Source: Lotus japonicus (lineage: Eukaryota > Streptophyta > Magnoliopsida > Fabales > Fabaceae). Taken from it: DNA of 64,000 nt. Below the pieces are notes generated by a model. That model saw only the letters and a list, made by a program, of their open reading frames with translations, had not been told where the DNA came from and searched no databases. Shown one piece after another: positions 1 to 12,064 of this stretch. The first letter of the stretch is position 1. Each line of letters begins with the position of its first letter. The DNA is taken from positions 82,724,292-82,788,291 of the forward strand of contig NC_080043.1 in NCBI RefSeq assembly GCF_012489685.1, read 5' to 3'. Made by a program: the position numbers and the translations under genes.

Positions 1-3000
1 GATCAGGTGGTTGCTAGGAAGTGCTATTCTGACAGTTTCAAGCAGTATGGTCACATGGGAAAAAGAGCAGTGAAGGAGGGACATAGAGTTTTTGGAGTTG
101 ATGTTGATCAAGACGAGGTTAGTTTGGATCCAAGAGAGGGCTTTTCAGATTTCAAGGTGACTCCAGAAGAGGAAACAAAGACAGTGAAAGTGGGCGAAAG
201 GAATCTGAAAGTTGGGGTAAACTTAACTCCAATCCAGGAAAGCAGACTGGTGCAATTGTTAGCTGAGAACATGGACTTGTTTGCTTGGAGTGCATGAGAT
301 CTTCCAAGCATTGATCCAGAGTTCATTTGCCACAAATTGGCATTGAATCCTGGTGTGAAGCCGATTGCCCAGTTGAAGCGTAAAATGGGCGAAGAGAAAG
401 CACTGGCGGTTAAAACAGAAACTAACAAGTTAATTGATGCAGGTTTTATAAGGGAGGTGAAGTATCCTACTTGGTTGGCTAACGTTGTCATGGTCAAGAA
501 GAGTAATGGAAAATGGCGAATGTGCACAGATTATACAGATTTAAACAAGCATTGTCCAAAGGATTCATATCCACTCCCAAACATAGATAAGTTGGTCGAT
601 CGGGCTTCGGGATTTGGAATGTTGAGTTTGATGGACGCATATTCGGGCTATCATCAAATTCGAATGTACGCGCCAGATGAAGAGAAAACAGCATTTATGA
701 CAAACCAAGCAAATTATTGCTATCAAACCATGCCGTTTGGGCTTAAGAATGCAGGAGCAACTTATCAGCGATTGATGGACAGAGTCTTTGAAAATCAAGC
801 AGGGCGTAACATGGAGAATTATGTGGATGATATGGTGGTCAAATCAGAGGAAATGGGCGGTCATTGTATGGACTTGGCTGAGGCTTTTGGAGAAATCAGG
901 AAGCATAACATGCGTTTGAATCCGGAAAAATGCTCTTTTGGAATTCAGAGTGGAAAATTTTTGGGCTTTATGATGACTAGAAGAGGAATTGAAGTTAATC
1001 CCGATAAGTGCAAGGCAATCCTAGAAATGAAGAGCCCAACATCAGTTAAAGAAGTACATAAGCTAACAGGAAGGATTGCGGCTTTGTCACGATTTTTACC
1101 ATGCTCAGGGAGTAAGGCGGCTCCGTTCTTTCAATGTTTGAGGAAGAACAAAGCTTTTCAATGGACAGGTGAGTGCGAACAGGCTTTCCAAACTCTAAAG
1201 GAGCATCTGGCTAAGCCTCCCATATTGTCAAAACCAATTCCAGGTATTCCGTTGTCAATTTTCATTTCCATATCAGATAATGCTGTGAGTTCTGTCTTAT
1301 TGCAAGAATGTAAAGAGGAGTTGAGAATTATATATTTTGTGAGCTATGCTTTACAAGGGGCTGAGACAAGGTATCAAAAAATAGAAAAAGCTACACTAGC
1401 TTTGATTATCACCGCCCAAAAGTTGAGGCCTTATTTTCAAGGTTTTCAAATCAAAGTCAAAACTGACTTTCCCCTACGCCAAGTACTTCAAAAGCCTGAT
1501 TTAGCAGGGCGTATGGTTTCTTGGGCTGTCGAATTTTCAGAATTTGGTATAGTATTTGAGAAGAAGGGACAAATAAAGGCGCAGGGCTTGATAGATTTTG
1601 TGAATGAGATGTCTTCGGAAGAAAAAGTATCAGAAGAAGTGAAATGGTTTTTGTCTGTTGATGGTTCATCAAATTTGAAAGGAAGTGGAGCTGGTATAGT
1701 TTTGGAGGGACCAGGCGGAGTAATTATTGAGCAATCTCTCAAGTTTGACTTCAAGACGAGCAACAATCAAGCAGAATATGAAGCAATAATAGCAGGGGTG
1801 AGGCTTGCTTTGGAGATGAATGTACGCTGTATTGTAATAAAAACTGATTCTCAGCTTGTGGCAAATCAGATAAAGGGAGATTATCAGGCGAAGGATGTTC
1901 AGTTGGCTAAGTATTTGGTAAAGGTTCAAGAATTGTTGAAGCAGATGGACAAGTTTCAGGTAAATCATGTTCCGAGGGAGGAAAATACAAGGGCTGACAT
2001 ACTATCCAAACTTGCAAGCACAAAGAAACCAGGTAACAACAAGTCTGTGATTCAAGAGACTTTGAAGGGTCCAAGTGTAAAGGAGGATGATGTTATGATG
2101 GTAACGGGCGGAGCAACTTTAGATTGGATGGATAGAATTCGAATGTGCCTGGAAGCGGATGGATCAGATTTAGCTCTGTTTTCAAAGGATCAGATACGAG
2201 AGGCGAGTCGTTATACAATGATGGGTGGACAACTTTACAGGAGGGGCGTAGGAGTACCATTGTTAAGGTGTGTTAGCAAAGAGGATGCAGAAAGGATTAT
2301 GTTTGAAGTGCATGAGGGAGTCTGTGCCAGTCATATAGGAGGAAGATCTTTGGCTTCGAAGGTGTTGAGGGCAGGATTTTATTGGCCAACTTTAAAGGGC
2401 GATTGTATGGAATATGTTAAGAAATGTGAAAAGTGCCAAGTTTTTGCTGATCTTCACAGGGCACCTCCTGAAGTTTTAAGTTCAATGAGTTCTTCATGGC
2501 CATTTGCAATGTGGGGCGTAGATATTCTGGGTCCATTCACTCCAGCAGGAGCGCAAGTCAAGTTTGTTTTGGTGGCGGTGGATTATTTCACAAAGTGTAT
2601 TGAAGCAGAGTCAATGGCGAAGATTACAGCTGAGAAAGTTAAAAAATTTTATTGGAGGAAGAAAATCTGCAGGTTTGGAGTGCCAGCAACCATTGTTTCT
2701 GATAATGGAACACAGTTTACAAGCAGGAAGGTCAAAGATTTTTGTGCAGAGATGGGGATTGAAAACAGGTTCGCCTTAGTGGAACACCCACAATCTAATG
2801 GGCAGGTTGAAGCAGCAAACAAGGTGATTTTGAATGGCGTGAAGAAGAGATTGAGCGAAGCAAAAGGATTATGAGCAGATGAATTGATCACAGTGGTTTG
2901 AGCTTACAACACAACACCCCAATCCACTACTGGAGAAACACCTTTCAAGCTTGCTTACGGAGTTGATACAATGATTCTAGTGGAGATACAAGACATGACT

Positions 3001-3348
3001 TTTCGAGTGGCTACATATGAAGAAAACCAGAATCGGGAAAATGTTCTAGTGGACTTGAACTTGGCGGATGAGGTAAAAGCAGAAGTCTGTTTAAGGGAGG
3101 CTGCAGTCAAACAAAGGTCAGAAAGGCGTTATAATACACGAGTTGTGCCTAGGAGCATGAAAGTGGGCGATTTGGTATTACGCAGAAAGGCAAAAAGTCC
3201 AACTGATTCAAAGCTGACACCTAACTGGGAATGTCCATATAGAATTCTGCGAGATTTGGGGCAAGGGGCTTACCACTTGGAGGAGTTATCTGGGCGCAGG
3301 GTTCCAAGGGCATGGAATGCACAACACTTGCGCTATTACTACAGTTGA
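1..3348 (+). pseudogene. Tat pol polyprotein (RT, dual RNase H, integrase) with stop codons
   Basis: One reading frame runs from the window start to 3348, broken by TGA codons at 295-297, 2872-2874 and 2899-2901. Taking 337 as residue 1, the RT active site Y-V-D-D is at 162-165. A first RNase H follows, then an archaeal-like RNase H opening at D442 in a V-D-G-S-S context. An HHCC zinc-binding region lies near 658-700. The integrase core shows D729, D789 and E825, with exact D-D-35-E spacing. The last two stops fall where relatives usually have tryptophan, as in W-A-D-E-L and W-A-Y, so TGG to TGA changes are the simple explanation. The tail (2971-3348) is the integrase C-terminal part. Inactive as it stands. 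Confidence 0.88.
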
Positions 3349-4279
3349 AGTTGTGTTCTGTTTGTTTCGTTTCAGTGTGTTTTATTCTGTTCAAAGACTA
3401 CGTCGTGTTCGTTGTTTGTGTTTTCTGTATTTGTTTAAGTGTCAAGACTATGTGGTTTGTCTATTAAGCCTTGGTAGCATGCACTCTTTTCTCTACCCAT
3501 TAGGGAGAGTTTTTAACGAGGCATAACCTTTAAAAATTTCTTGAGTGCTTTGTTAGCATTACTTTTCAACTTAGATCTATCAATTGGGCGATTCCAGACA
3601 ATTGAGAAAGAGTAAGTCTCTTAAAACTAGAGCGTTTGGCCATGAATTCATAAGCATAGCCTTAACTTGGATTAAGCTTGTCCAACTTAAGCACAAAGTC
3701 TCCAAGCGAGCGAATTTCTATATCAGAACAAATTGCGCTTCTGATCTTTTTATTTTTGATTCACTTCAAAATGCAAAGGCCTTATGAATTCAAAGAATAG
3801 TTGTTAAAGAAAAATCAATTTTTTCTTGAAATAAAAAATTTTGATAAGCCCAGGGCTTCGAGTTTTGGAAGAATTTGTTAAAGACTTCTTTATAAGGTAG
3901 GCAACTTGTTAAGACCAACGGTTTGCGGATAAACGAATCCAGATGAAAGGTATTTTCGCAGTACATTATTTTCATATTCTTATACTGTTGGAGCAGTACT
4001 TTAAGTTTAGAGAACACAATAATCTTCAAATTAGATTACTGAGTTATTACTTTTGAAGAAGGAATGGGAAGATTTTAGATGAGGATAAGTGATATTAAAG
4101 CATAGTATAGGGGTGACACTTAGATTCTGAACTTAAACTTTGTGGCGTTAATATTAAAAGGGGGCGTTACATTTAATTTAAAGCGGGAGATGCAGGAAGT
4201 AAAAAGCAGTAAACTAAGTCAACCCTTTGGTATAAGACCAGCGGGAACAAAACATCATTTCAACTTTTCTCAAGAAGGG
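3349..4279. other. Non-coding spacer between pol and antisense gene of the Tat element
   Basis: No credible gene is seen. Short open frames here lack any recognisable domain. A purine run near 4153-4163 (AAAAGGGGGCG) resembles a polypurine tract, but no LTR-like start could be confirmed after it. Tat elements are known to have a long region between pol and the 3' LTR. Confidence 0.5.
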
Positions 4280-6189
4280 TCAATTGCTTTCCCCTTCGCC
4301 CTCTTTGTCGTTGTTGTTGTTGTCCTTGTCTTCTTCTTCTTCTTCTTCTTCTTCTTCTTCTTCTTCTTCTTCTTCCTGTTCTTCTTCTTCTTCTTCATCA
4401 AAGTTGGGTGTGACTAACTTTCCTTCAACGATCCTAGCATAAGGATCAACGCCTTCGGTCTTGATAGGCATGTCAGGATTTAGGAACAAGATTTGTTCCT
4501 TAGCTTTGTTAAAGCCAGCTTCAAGTTGGGAAAGAATGGAGGCTTTCAAAGACGTCGCTTCAGCAGAGAGGTCATCAATAGTCTTGTTCAAAATTAGTTT
4601 TTCTGAAGCCAAAGAGTTCGCCTCTTCCTTCATTTTTTGTGTTTCTTCTTCTTTCGCCTTCAACAATGCTTCATTTTCTTCCAAAGTCTTTTTCAGTTTT
4701 TCCAGGTCCAGAGCTAGATCAGCGGCTTTCTTCTCGTTAGCCTTGTTAGATTTTTCCAACAGCTTCATCGTGGACTTCAGCTTTTCATTCTCTTTTTCTT
4801 TATCTTCAAGCTTCTTAGCACTAGAAAGCCCATCAAAGTTGTTGGATTCAATTTCTATCATCTTGGAAATGGCAGCAATTTCCAAACTCTTAGTCATGAC
4901 GGCTTGGCAGGCCTCTTGAAGCCCAATTTTCCTCATCTTCTCCTTATCAGCTTCAAACACAAGGTTGGTCTCCACAAGTGAGTTGAAATTGATGCGGGAA
5001 TCCCACAAGGAGGTGACTTCTTCTGAAGTCATGTCCTCAAATTCTTTCAGTTCGTGCTTCCACGAGGGAGGTGGAGCGCTTGAGGAGCCATATTGATTCG
5101 CCCCCTTGGTTGTAAATTTTTCCAGCGAAGTTTGTATGGTGGCTTTCTCAGCAGACTTCTCAGAATTTTGATGTCTCTTTCTTCTTTTCGGGGCTGGATT
5201 CTTTTCAGTTTCAGATTGACTCCCTTTAGGTTCGTTCAGAGACTTAGCAGGGGATCGCTTTTTCTTCAACGCCTGTTGTTCGCGGCGGAAACGGAGAATG
5301 TCATCTTCAGAAAGGCGAGACATCTTCGCTGAAAATTGTAAAATAGGAAAACAACGTTAGGATTTTACATGGGTTTTGGGGCGATTTAAGCCAAAAGGAA
5401 TGTTCTTACCAACATATTGGGCTAAGTTTCTTTTCTTGAATGCTTCATAGAAATCATAAAGGTTCAAGTGAATCGTTGACAAGAAGTCAACTTCATATTT
5501 TTCAACAGGGGTGAGAGAGGATTCAGGAACTTTGTGGATAAGTTGGGGCTTATCGGTCCAATAGAAATGGAATCGAGGGGTTCCATCGTCAAAGTAAAAA
5601 ACATCTTTACTTCGTTCGGATTCTTTTAGTTTGAAAAACTTGGATTTCCAGTGTTTAAAGTTGCTTCTAAAGAGGGTGAATACCCCACGCCCCCTGGCAG
5701 AGGATAAGGAAATATATTCCCCTTTCACCTTCATGCCTGTGGTTTCAAAGAAAGAGAAAAACTTTTTGCACGTTGGTATTATGCCTAAGCAGATGCATAG
5801 TAATCAAAGGCTCGAAGGTAAGCCCAACCATTAGCAGAAAGTTGAGTAGGGGCGATATTCATCAAGGTTAGGCTTGAGCAGGTAAAATCTGGAAGGGGGA
5901 GTTTGTAGTCAAGGTCTTGAAACATAGTTTTAAAGAAGTAAGTATGGTTTTTACCGTTAGGGTCAGGTTCACCGAAACAGCAGGGTTCGTCAGGGGCGCA
6001 GGCAACTATGTCTAAATGGGCGTCATTACCGTCAGCCCTAAAGTTATATTTGGTTATCAAATCCATTACTTTGGGAATAGTACAGAAGTCGGTGTATCTA
6101 GTAGCAACAGCCCGAGAGATCCATAAGGAGTCAGCGGCTGGAGGCTCTTTACGTTTCTTAGGTGATTTACGAGGATTTTTTGCAACCAT
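4280..6189 (-). pseudogene. Antisense extra gene of the Tat element (putative gypsy-type transposon protein), two exons
   Basis: Read on the minus strand. Exon 1 starts at 6189 with a basic K-R-K-E stretch. It continues through a domain resembling the 'putative gypsy type transposon' family found in plant genomes (W-A-Y-L-R-A-F-D-Y, then F-F-S-F-F-E-T). The frame shifts by one near 5805, so the 134-residue and 125-residue open parts (6189-5785, 5734-5357) belong together. A GT...AG intron of 81 bp (5409-5329) joins ...Q-Y-V to A-K-M-S-R-L in phase. Exon 2 (5328-4280) encodes a long charged coiled coil (about residues 130-270 of that exon) and ends in a run of glutamates. Extra antisense genes after pol are reported for some Tat/Grande-type elements; their role is unknown. 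Function not assigned. Confidence 0.65.
4327..4403. repeat. (TTC)n / (GAA)n microsatellite
   Basis: An almost pure trinucleotide run that encodes the poly-glutamate tail of the antisense gene on the minus strand. The repeat length sets the length of the acidic tail. Confidence 0.9.
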
Positions 6190-7555
6190 TTTTGAAAGCT
6201 GGGTTTCCTGAAAATCAAGAGGAAATGGGGTTTGTCAGGTAGGAATTTTCAGTGAATAAGTGACGAAGTGGTTTGGATATTTAAGTTTAAGTTTTGGGGG
6301 AAATTATCTACATTCAGAAAGTGATAGGGTGCTTTAAGTTTGACAGGGAAGGGGTTTAAGAGAAATTGGAGGAAGCAGGATATGAACAATAAAGAAAAGT
6401 AGAAAAGATGAGTAAAAGTTAAGGGGAGAAGAGTTTACCAGGAAGGGAGATGACAAAATCTGGAAGGAAGTAGGAAGTGTTTCTGGTGAAATTCCCAGAA
6501 ATTCTTCAAGCACTGGAGGCAAGGTTGCAACTGTTGTTTGAAACTTTAGAGAGAATTACTGGGGGTAGGAAGGATGGAGATTGGTAAGGAAAAGGTTTTT
6601 AGGGTCAGACTTTATAGTGTGGTGAAGAGTAGGCGTGTCAATTCACCCGTTAGTAGGGGTGGTAATTTCCAAGATGTGTCTCTTGATGGTCCATCAATTT
6701 CTACCTACGAAGCGTTTTCCAGAAATGAACGGGTGTGTAGAGTTTAAGTTAAATAATTATTACTTTTGTACCGTTTGTGAAGAAATGTCAGTGGGAATTT
6801 AATGCTGAGTGGATGTGGGTTTTGGGGAACTGTCAGGCGCCGTTTCATCATGAGGTATAATGGATAGTTTCAAGTTTCAAAATATTTGCATATCTTTTTT
6901 GTGATTATGACAGGAATATGATGGTGAAGTGACAGGAAAAGATCTCAATCAGAGTCTTAAAAAAGAGAGCAGGTGAAGTAACTTCAATAATCGACAAGGG
7001 CGAAGCTTCTTTTTGCTTATTGAAAAAGGCGAAGCTTCCTTTGCTTGTTACAAGGGCGAAGCTTATGTCGTTTCTTATGTGTCATCTTTTGCATGTAACA
7101 GTTATCTAAGTTTAGCGTTACTGACTTTATATGTTAAGGGGCTTTGAGTATTGTATTGTGGGCTTACTTATAAGACACGCTGCACCTTAAAATGGCTTTT
7201 AAGATTAGGTGTCTTGTGGGCTTGTGTACTGTAATTGGGCTTACAACCTTTGTATTATGTGGGCTTACCGAATTTGTACTATTGGGCCAGGCGACCCATG
7301 GCCCGAACGAGTCAAAACATCATAATATATAAAGAGGACACCGCCCACGCGGTGGAGGATCCAACACTTTTTACTCACTTTGTTACTTTGCCTTGTTCTA
7401 CTTTTGTTGCTTAATTGCTTAGCCCTGACCGGAGTTCTAGACCGGAACAATTTACATTTATCAGATTTAATTCTGACTATACTCAATTCTGATAAGATTC
7501 AATTTCAGTAACGCTGTCGCTGATCCAAAATCCAAACACACCTGCAGTCATATTC
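6190..7555. other. Probable 3' LTR region of the Tat element
   Basis: Non-coding. It holds a TATA-like ATATATAAAGAGG at about 7325-7337, followed by a pyrimidine-rich leader, and three copies of a GGCGAAGCTT motif near 6999-7056. It must also carry the promoter of the antisense gene that starts at 6189. A TGTC after a G-rich run near 6826-6831 could be the LTR start, but without the 5' LTR this is unproved. Confidence 0.4.
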
Positions 7556-7626
7556 ATAAAAAAATGAATGTAGCAGTAGTTGCATAATTTATAAACTATA
7601 TATAGTACTTGTTTTATTTATCATCA

Positions 7627-7868
7627 ACGCTTGTCCAATTCAAGTGCAGTCACATTGCCCACTTGTTTCTTTTAATTTATACATAACTTCCCGGTAACAT
7701 GTATGCCTAGGTACTTGCTTTCATCCAAGGCTAAAATACCATAAGCCAACTTGACTTGACTTCAGTGTTCGCCTATAAAAATCTCTGCCTTGTTACTCAT
7801 ACGCCACAAGCCTCTTCTCCCACACTTCCCTTAATAGTAATATAGAGTAAATTTCATAGCTAGCAAAA
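7627..7868 (+). promoter_or_regulatory. LOX-A promoter
   Basis: A TATA box CTATAAAA lies at 7773-7780, about 90 bp before the start codon at 7869. At 7630-7665 the motif CTTGTCCAATTCAAGTGC with GTCACATTGCCCAC is shared with LOX-B (34895-34930). This marks the duplicated promoter and the end of the upstream retrotransposon. Confidence 0.65.
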
Positions 7869-8245
7869 ATGTTTGGTACCAAGCGCAAAAAAATCAAGGG
7901 CACAGTAGTGGTTATGCCCATAAATGTATTGGACTGCAACGCCATAACGACTATCACTAGGGGCGGTGTTCGAGGCATTGCTAAGGGTGTCAAGAGCCTC
8001 GCCGTCGACTTGGCCGGCCATGCATACGATGGTGCCCACGCCATCCTCAGCCGCGACATCGCTATACAGTTGATCAGTGCCACCAATAGTTATGGTTTGT
8101 TCTCTTTTAATTTAACTCTAATCCTTCTTCCACCATTGCTTAAATATTTCTTCTTTCCCAGTTTTGGATAATCGTGTTTTTTATTCTGCTATTAATGGAC
8201 GCCTAAAGATATGTTTTGTTAAAAATAATTGAGTGATTTTTTTTA

Positions 8246-8365
8246 TAGGCAAATGTTAGTAGTTAGTAAATTAGTACAAATGATTTCTCCTCAGGGTTTG
8301 AACCCTGACCCTTCACCTGTAATTACTATGTGAGCTACCCACCCACCTATTGAGTGGTAAAAGGT
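8246..8365 (-). mobile_element. SINE-like element in LOX-A intron 1
   Basis: On the minus strand a tRNA-like B box (GGGTTCAAACCCTG at 8294-8309) follows a possible A box (GGTAGCTCACATAG). This is the layout of a tRNA-derived SINE. No clear target duplication was found. Confidence 0.4.
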
Positions 8366-9479
8366 AATTGAATAAGCGAATAAGTTGTACCAAAAAAAGA
8401 ATATGCAGTAGCCTAGCCTCTTCGTTGCCATCTTCATTTTAGGTGGAGTATTGATACATAAATCTTTTGTGGTTTGGAGGGTAGCTAGGATAAAAAATTC
8501 GTGAACCATATCCTAATGTAATATGCTATTTGATACGGTAGTATGATAAGACATTTTTTTAAAAGTCAAATAAAATTAAAGAAGCATAAGAGATGCTTCA
8601 ACCCAAATATAACGATTGGTGCGTCAGCATGATAAAATAACAGAATTCTATTCATTATCATATCTCGTTCATCATGTGTAAAACTTATCATGAAGGGAGT
8701 TGAGTTAGAACCCAACAAGACATGATACGAATCTTCTATTCCCTTTTCATTGTCATCATAAATCTATTTATTTTAATTTTTATATTTTTTATAATTTATA
8801 ATATATTTTTTTGGTTAAAAGAGGGAAAATAATAATAATAATAATGATTTATAATATATTAATTTATGAATGTAAAAATATTAATTTTATTATTTTTCGA
8901 ATATTTTTAGTTTCTAATACTAAGTTAAAATTATTAAGTTACTCATATAAATTTATAAAAAGTGAACTAATTTATAAATGATGAATATATAGATTTTACT
9001 CATGAAAATAGACAAATTCTTCCATTATCACTGGTTAACATTATTGTTTTTTTTGAAAGCAAAAGGATAAATATATATATATATATATATATTGGGTTTG
9101 TTAACTTACTCCCACTTGTTATTTAGAAGGAGTAAGTTAACATTCAACACCTTTTCTGTTGGACAAAAAACTCCATCAATTTTTTCTTAAAGAAAACTAA
9201 CTTCAGGGCTATTCATGTAATTCAATTTTATTTAAATTTTAAAATTAACCATTTCTCTCTACTCATTAATTTCAAATTAAAGTGACTTTCTCCGTCTTTT
9301 ACCTCTTCAACTCTTTTAAGAAAAAAAAAAAACCTCTGCAACATTAACTCAAAATCTCAAAATTTCTCGGTCTCCTTCATGGTCTCACTCTTCCTGTCAA
9401 TCCCAGCAAACAAAATCAAATTACGTTTTTTTTTAATGTAAAATCAAATTACGTTAACATATCGAACGTAACTTTGGGG

Positions 9480-10242
9480 AATTTGGATCCTCTCCTGCAA
9501 TATTTCTCTCCTGCTCCCTCCTGCAGTATTTTGGACCATTGGATTAATCTAATGGTAAAAACTAAATGGGTCTCTAACAAAGGGAAAAAAATATGAGCAA
9601 GTTCCAGCGATATATTTTCCTTGTCGGTGACGGCGTCAAGACACTCACCCCTCCTTTCATCGCTGTTATGGTCATCTTTGGCGGGGATCTTGCTGGTCTG
9701 GTGATCATCATCATCCACGACCTTCGCTCCTCAACCACTACCTCACCCACATATGTTCCAAGCACCATGATTGTTTATCCAACTTAGCCAGATTCATTAT
9801 CAAGTTATAGCACATACACTGCTATTCAATTTCTGAAATCGCATACAAAAATTGGTATTGACACCTTGTTGGAAATGTGTGCAGAAATTGGTGAATGAGT
9901 TGCTGCACAAAACGTGTTTGATGAAATGCCCCAGTCAAACTCTAATACATCACCCATTTCAAAATTCATAAGATCCCCAATTCCACACTCATACCACTGC
10001 TATGCAATTTCATTTTAGAAGGAGTGGGAGCACGCTGACGGCAAAGTAGAAGTGGTAGTTGGGGATGAGGAAGAAACCGTTAGGAACTGGGAATCTGGGA
10101 TGACATGATGATGGCAGTAGGAGAGGAAGGGGTTTTATTATTATTTTAATGTGTGACATGTGAACCGTTGGATTCATCCAATGATCCAAAATGCTGCAGG
10201 AGGGAGATGGAGAGAGCATAGTGCTGGAGAGGATCCGGACTC
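9480..10242. mobile_element. Non-autonomous Mutator-like element (Pack-MULE)
   Basis: The element is flanked by a perfect 10-bp direct repeat AACTTTGGGG (9470-9479 and 10243-10252), the 9-11 bp size expected of Mutator-like elements. Inverted ends share GGATCCTCTCC, followed by related sequence with CCTCCTGCAG and a CATTGGAT motif, about 85 bp per side. The interior holds GC-rich DNA unlike the host intron and a PPR-like gene fragment, so it appears to have captured host gene sequence. Confidence 0.75.
9821..9954 (+). pseudogene. Captured PPR-protein gene fragment
   Basis: A frame from 9821 reads as a typical plant pentatricopeptide repeat segment: T-L-L-E-M-C-A-E-I-G-E, then V-A-A-Q-N-V-F-D-E-M-P. 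The last part is the hallmark V-F-D-E-M-P of PLS-type PPR proteins. One TGA (9896-9898) interrupts it. It covers little more than one repeat and has no start codon. It sits inside the 763-bp Mutator-like element. Confidence 0.65.
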
Positions 10243-10519
10243 AACTTTGGGGAAGAAAAAGAAACTGAACGTGGTTTATTTTTAATGACAGAACGTGGCT
10301 TTGCCTTTGAGGAGGTTACATTTTTTAAATTAATTTAAAAATAAGACTGAAATGAAAATTACAATGAAGCCCTTAATCTTGTGTTGTTTTTCTAACTTTT
10401 AAGAGTTCAATGATTTGGTTTTTTAGTCAATAAAAAAAGGTGTTAGTTGTTAACTTACTCCTTCACAAAATCAAGTGAGTGTAAGTTAATAGCCCCCATA
10501 TATATATATAAGAGAACTG

Positions 10520-11040
10520 AGGTCAAAGCTCAGGAAAAGCAGGGGAAAATATGATTAGTACATTAAAAAAACTAATCATTGATCACTATACTCAGTCCCA
10601 AAGAAAACAACCAAGAAAAGCCCAAAAAAATCCTAATCCATCGAAAGAACCTATCAACACCCAAAAAGAATCTCAGGCAAGCCAACAAGACCCCTCTAAT
10701 CAACATTGACTAAGCCCACGAGAACTAATATTAGCTGTTATGCCTTGGAGAGCCTCGTCTTCAGAGCAAGAAAGAGACAAACCTAGTCGAACCCCTAAGG
10801 CCAAAGCCGCTCTCGCCCGCGTCATAACACCCAAAGCTCCCTTGACCCTTTGAGAGTAAAAAACCACCAATTGTTTCTATGAAGAATCCAAAACGCCCTC
10901 CCCCGAACTTCGGACGGAAGACCTCTCATGCACCAAAACCATAGACGAACTCACCCGTTTCCTTGGTCGCCCACGGGGGTGAGAAGCCTTCACAAAAGAG
11001 CAACGACCGTTAGAAGTCCCTTCCCAAGGTCAAACAACAT
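10520..11040 (-). other. Unidentified GC-richer block, possibly a retroelement fragment
   Basis: Within an otherwise AT-rich intron this stretch is clearly richer in G+C. The minus strand has short open pieces, one with R-G-R-P-R-K (an AT-hook-like motif) near 10970 and one of about 38 residues with no recognisable domain. It may be part of a LINE ORF1 region; I cannot confirm this. The remaining intron (11041-12523) is AT-rich without genes apart from a SINE. Confidence 0.3.
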
Positions 11041-11957
11041 TATTGTGTTACTTATATTACAATTATAGAACAATAAACTAATTATTTACTAAGAGTAAAA
11101 TAGACTACTCACTTATAAATATTGATTTATTAATAAATATACATTAATTTTCTCTCCTCACGTGCTATTACATACTTACTTAAAATTATTTCTCAGTTAT
11201 ACTTTTTTTAATAATTTCAATTTATTCTAATTTTAAAAAAAAATTGATAAGAATTTAAGTTTTTTTTTAATTTTTATTGTTTATCACTTCTACTACTAAA
11301 TTAAGATTAATTACTTACTTATATAATTCTAAATCAAAGAGACTAATTAATAAAAATAATTTAATTTTAGTTACTTTTGAAGCATAGACTAATTTATAAA
11401 AAAATTAATAGATTAATTTCTCCTTAAAAAAGTTTAATTTAGAAAAATAGTATGTACTCTTTTCTTCAAATGGAAGTTTCATTTATTTTTCACTATTGAT
11501 ATCATATCCTATTTTAGTATTATTATTCAGATCACATCAAACACATGATATAAATAATGAGAAATAAATGAACTTTTCATTCGAAAAAAGAGTATATGAT
11601 ATTTTTTAAAATTAAATTTTTCTAAATTAAATTTTAGGAGAAAAGTAAATCAGCCCCATAAAATTTGGGTCACGTGTGACTTAGTCCTTGATGTTGTAAA
11701 ATATTGTGTACATAGATCTTAAACTTTTTAAAGTTTGTTAAAATAATCATTTTATTTAAAATTTTATTAACTTTATACATGATTTATTAATTACTCATGT
11801 TCAATTTCTAAGCTACCCTTGTTAATTACTCATGGTCTTTTCCCTTTTGTCTTTACTTTATTTCATCATTTTTTCTATATTGAAAAATAAATTACTTTAT
11901 CATTTAATAATATTATTTTTAATGTCACGTTAAAAAAATTAATGTCTCTCATCGTTA

Positions 11958-12064
11958 GGATAGCTCAAGTGGCAGGAGCTTGGGGACATATGGGTTGGGT
12001 AGGGGAAGGTTCATGGATCGATTCCTTGTGGGTGTAATTTATCTTTCCGATGTACCAAAAAAAT
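11958..12064 (+). mobile_element. tRNA-derived SINE in LOX-A intron 1
   Basis: An A-box-like TAGCTCAAGTGG near 11961 and a B-box-like GGATCGATTCC near 12015 are spaced as in tRNA-derived SINEs, with an A-rich 3' end at 12058-12064. A related copy is in LOX-B intron 3 (37811-37917). Confidence 0.55.

Larger units (their letters stand above)
1..7555 (+). mobile_element. Ty3/gypsy Tat-lineage retrotransposon, 3' part
   Basis: The window begins inside the protease-RT linker of a Ty3/gypsy element. The order RT, RNase H, a second RNase H of the archaeal-like type, then integrase marks the Tat lineage of plant elements (known family feature). After pol comes a long non-coding stretch, an antisense gene, and a region that should contain the 3' LTR. 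The 5' LTR is outside the window, so LTR limits and target duplication cannot be checked; the 3' end at about 7555 is an estimate, placed before the promoter sequence that LOX-A shares with LOX-B. Confidence 0.75.
9094..10497. mobile_element. Terminal-inverted-repeat element in LOX-A intron 1
   Basis: The left end (GTTAACTTACTCCCACTTG, then GGAGTAAGTTAAC) recurs inverted at the right end (GTTAACTTACTCC at about 10448 and CAAGTGAGTGTAAGTTAA at about 10472). Each terminal repeat of about 60 bp is itself palindromic, so single strands could fold doubly. Both ends abut AT dinucleotide runs, which hide the target duplication. No transposase gene, so non-autonomous. It hosts a second element (9480-10242). 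Confidence 0.7.

Noticed and set aside
4142..4417. Plus-strand frame ending in poly-Phe/Leu
   Set aside because: It is the shadow of the (GAA)n repeat and the coiled-coil exon on the minus strand.
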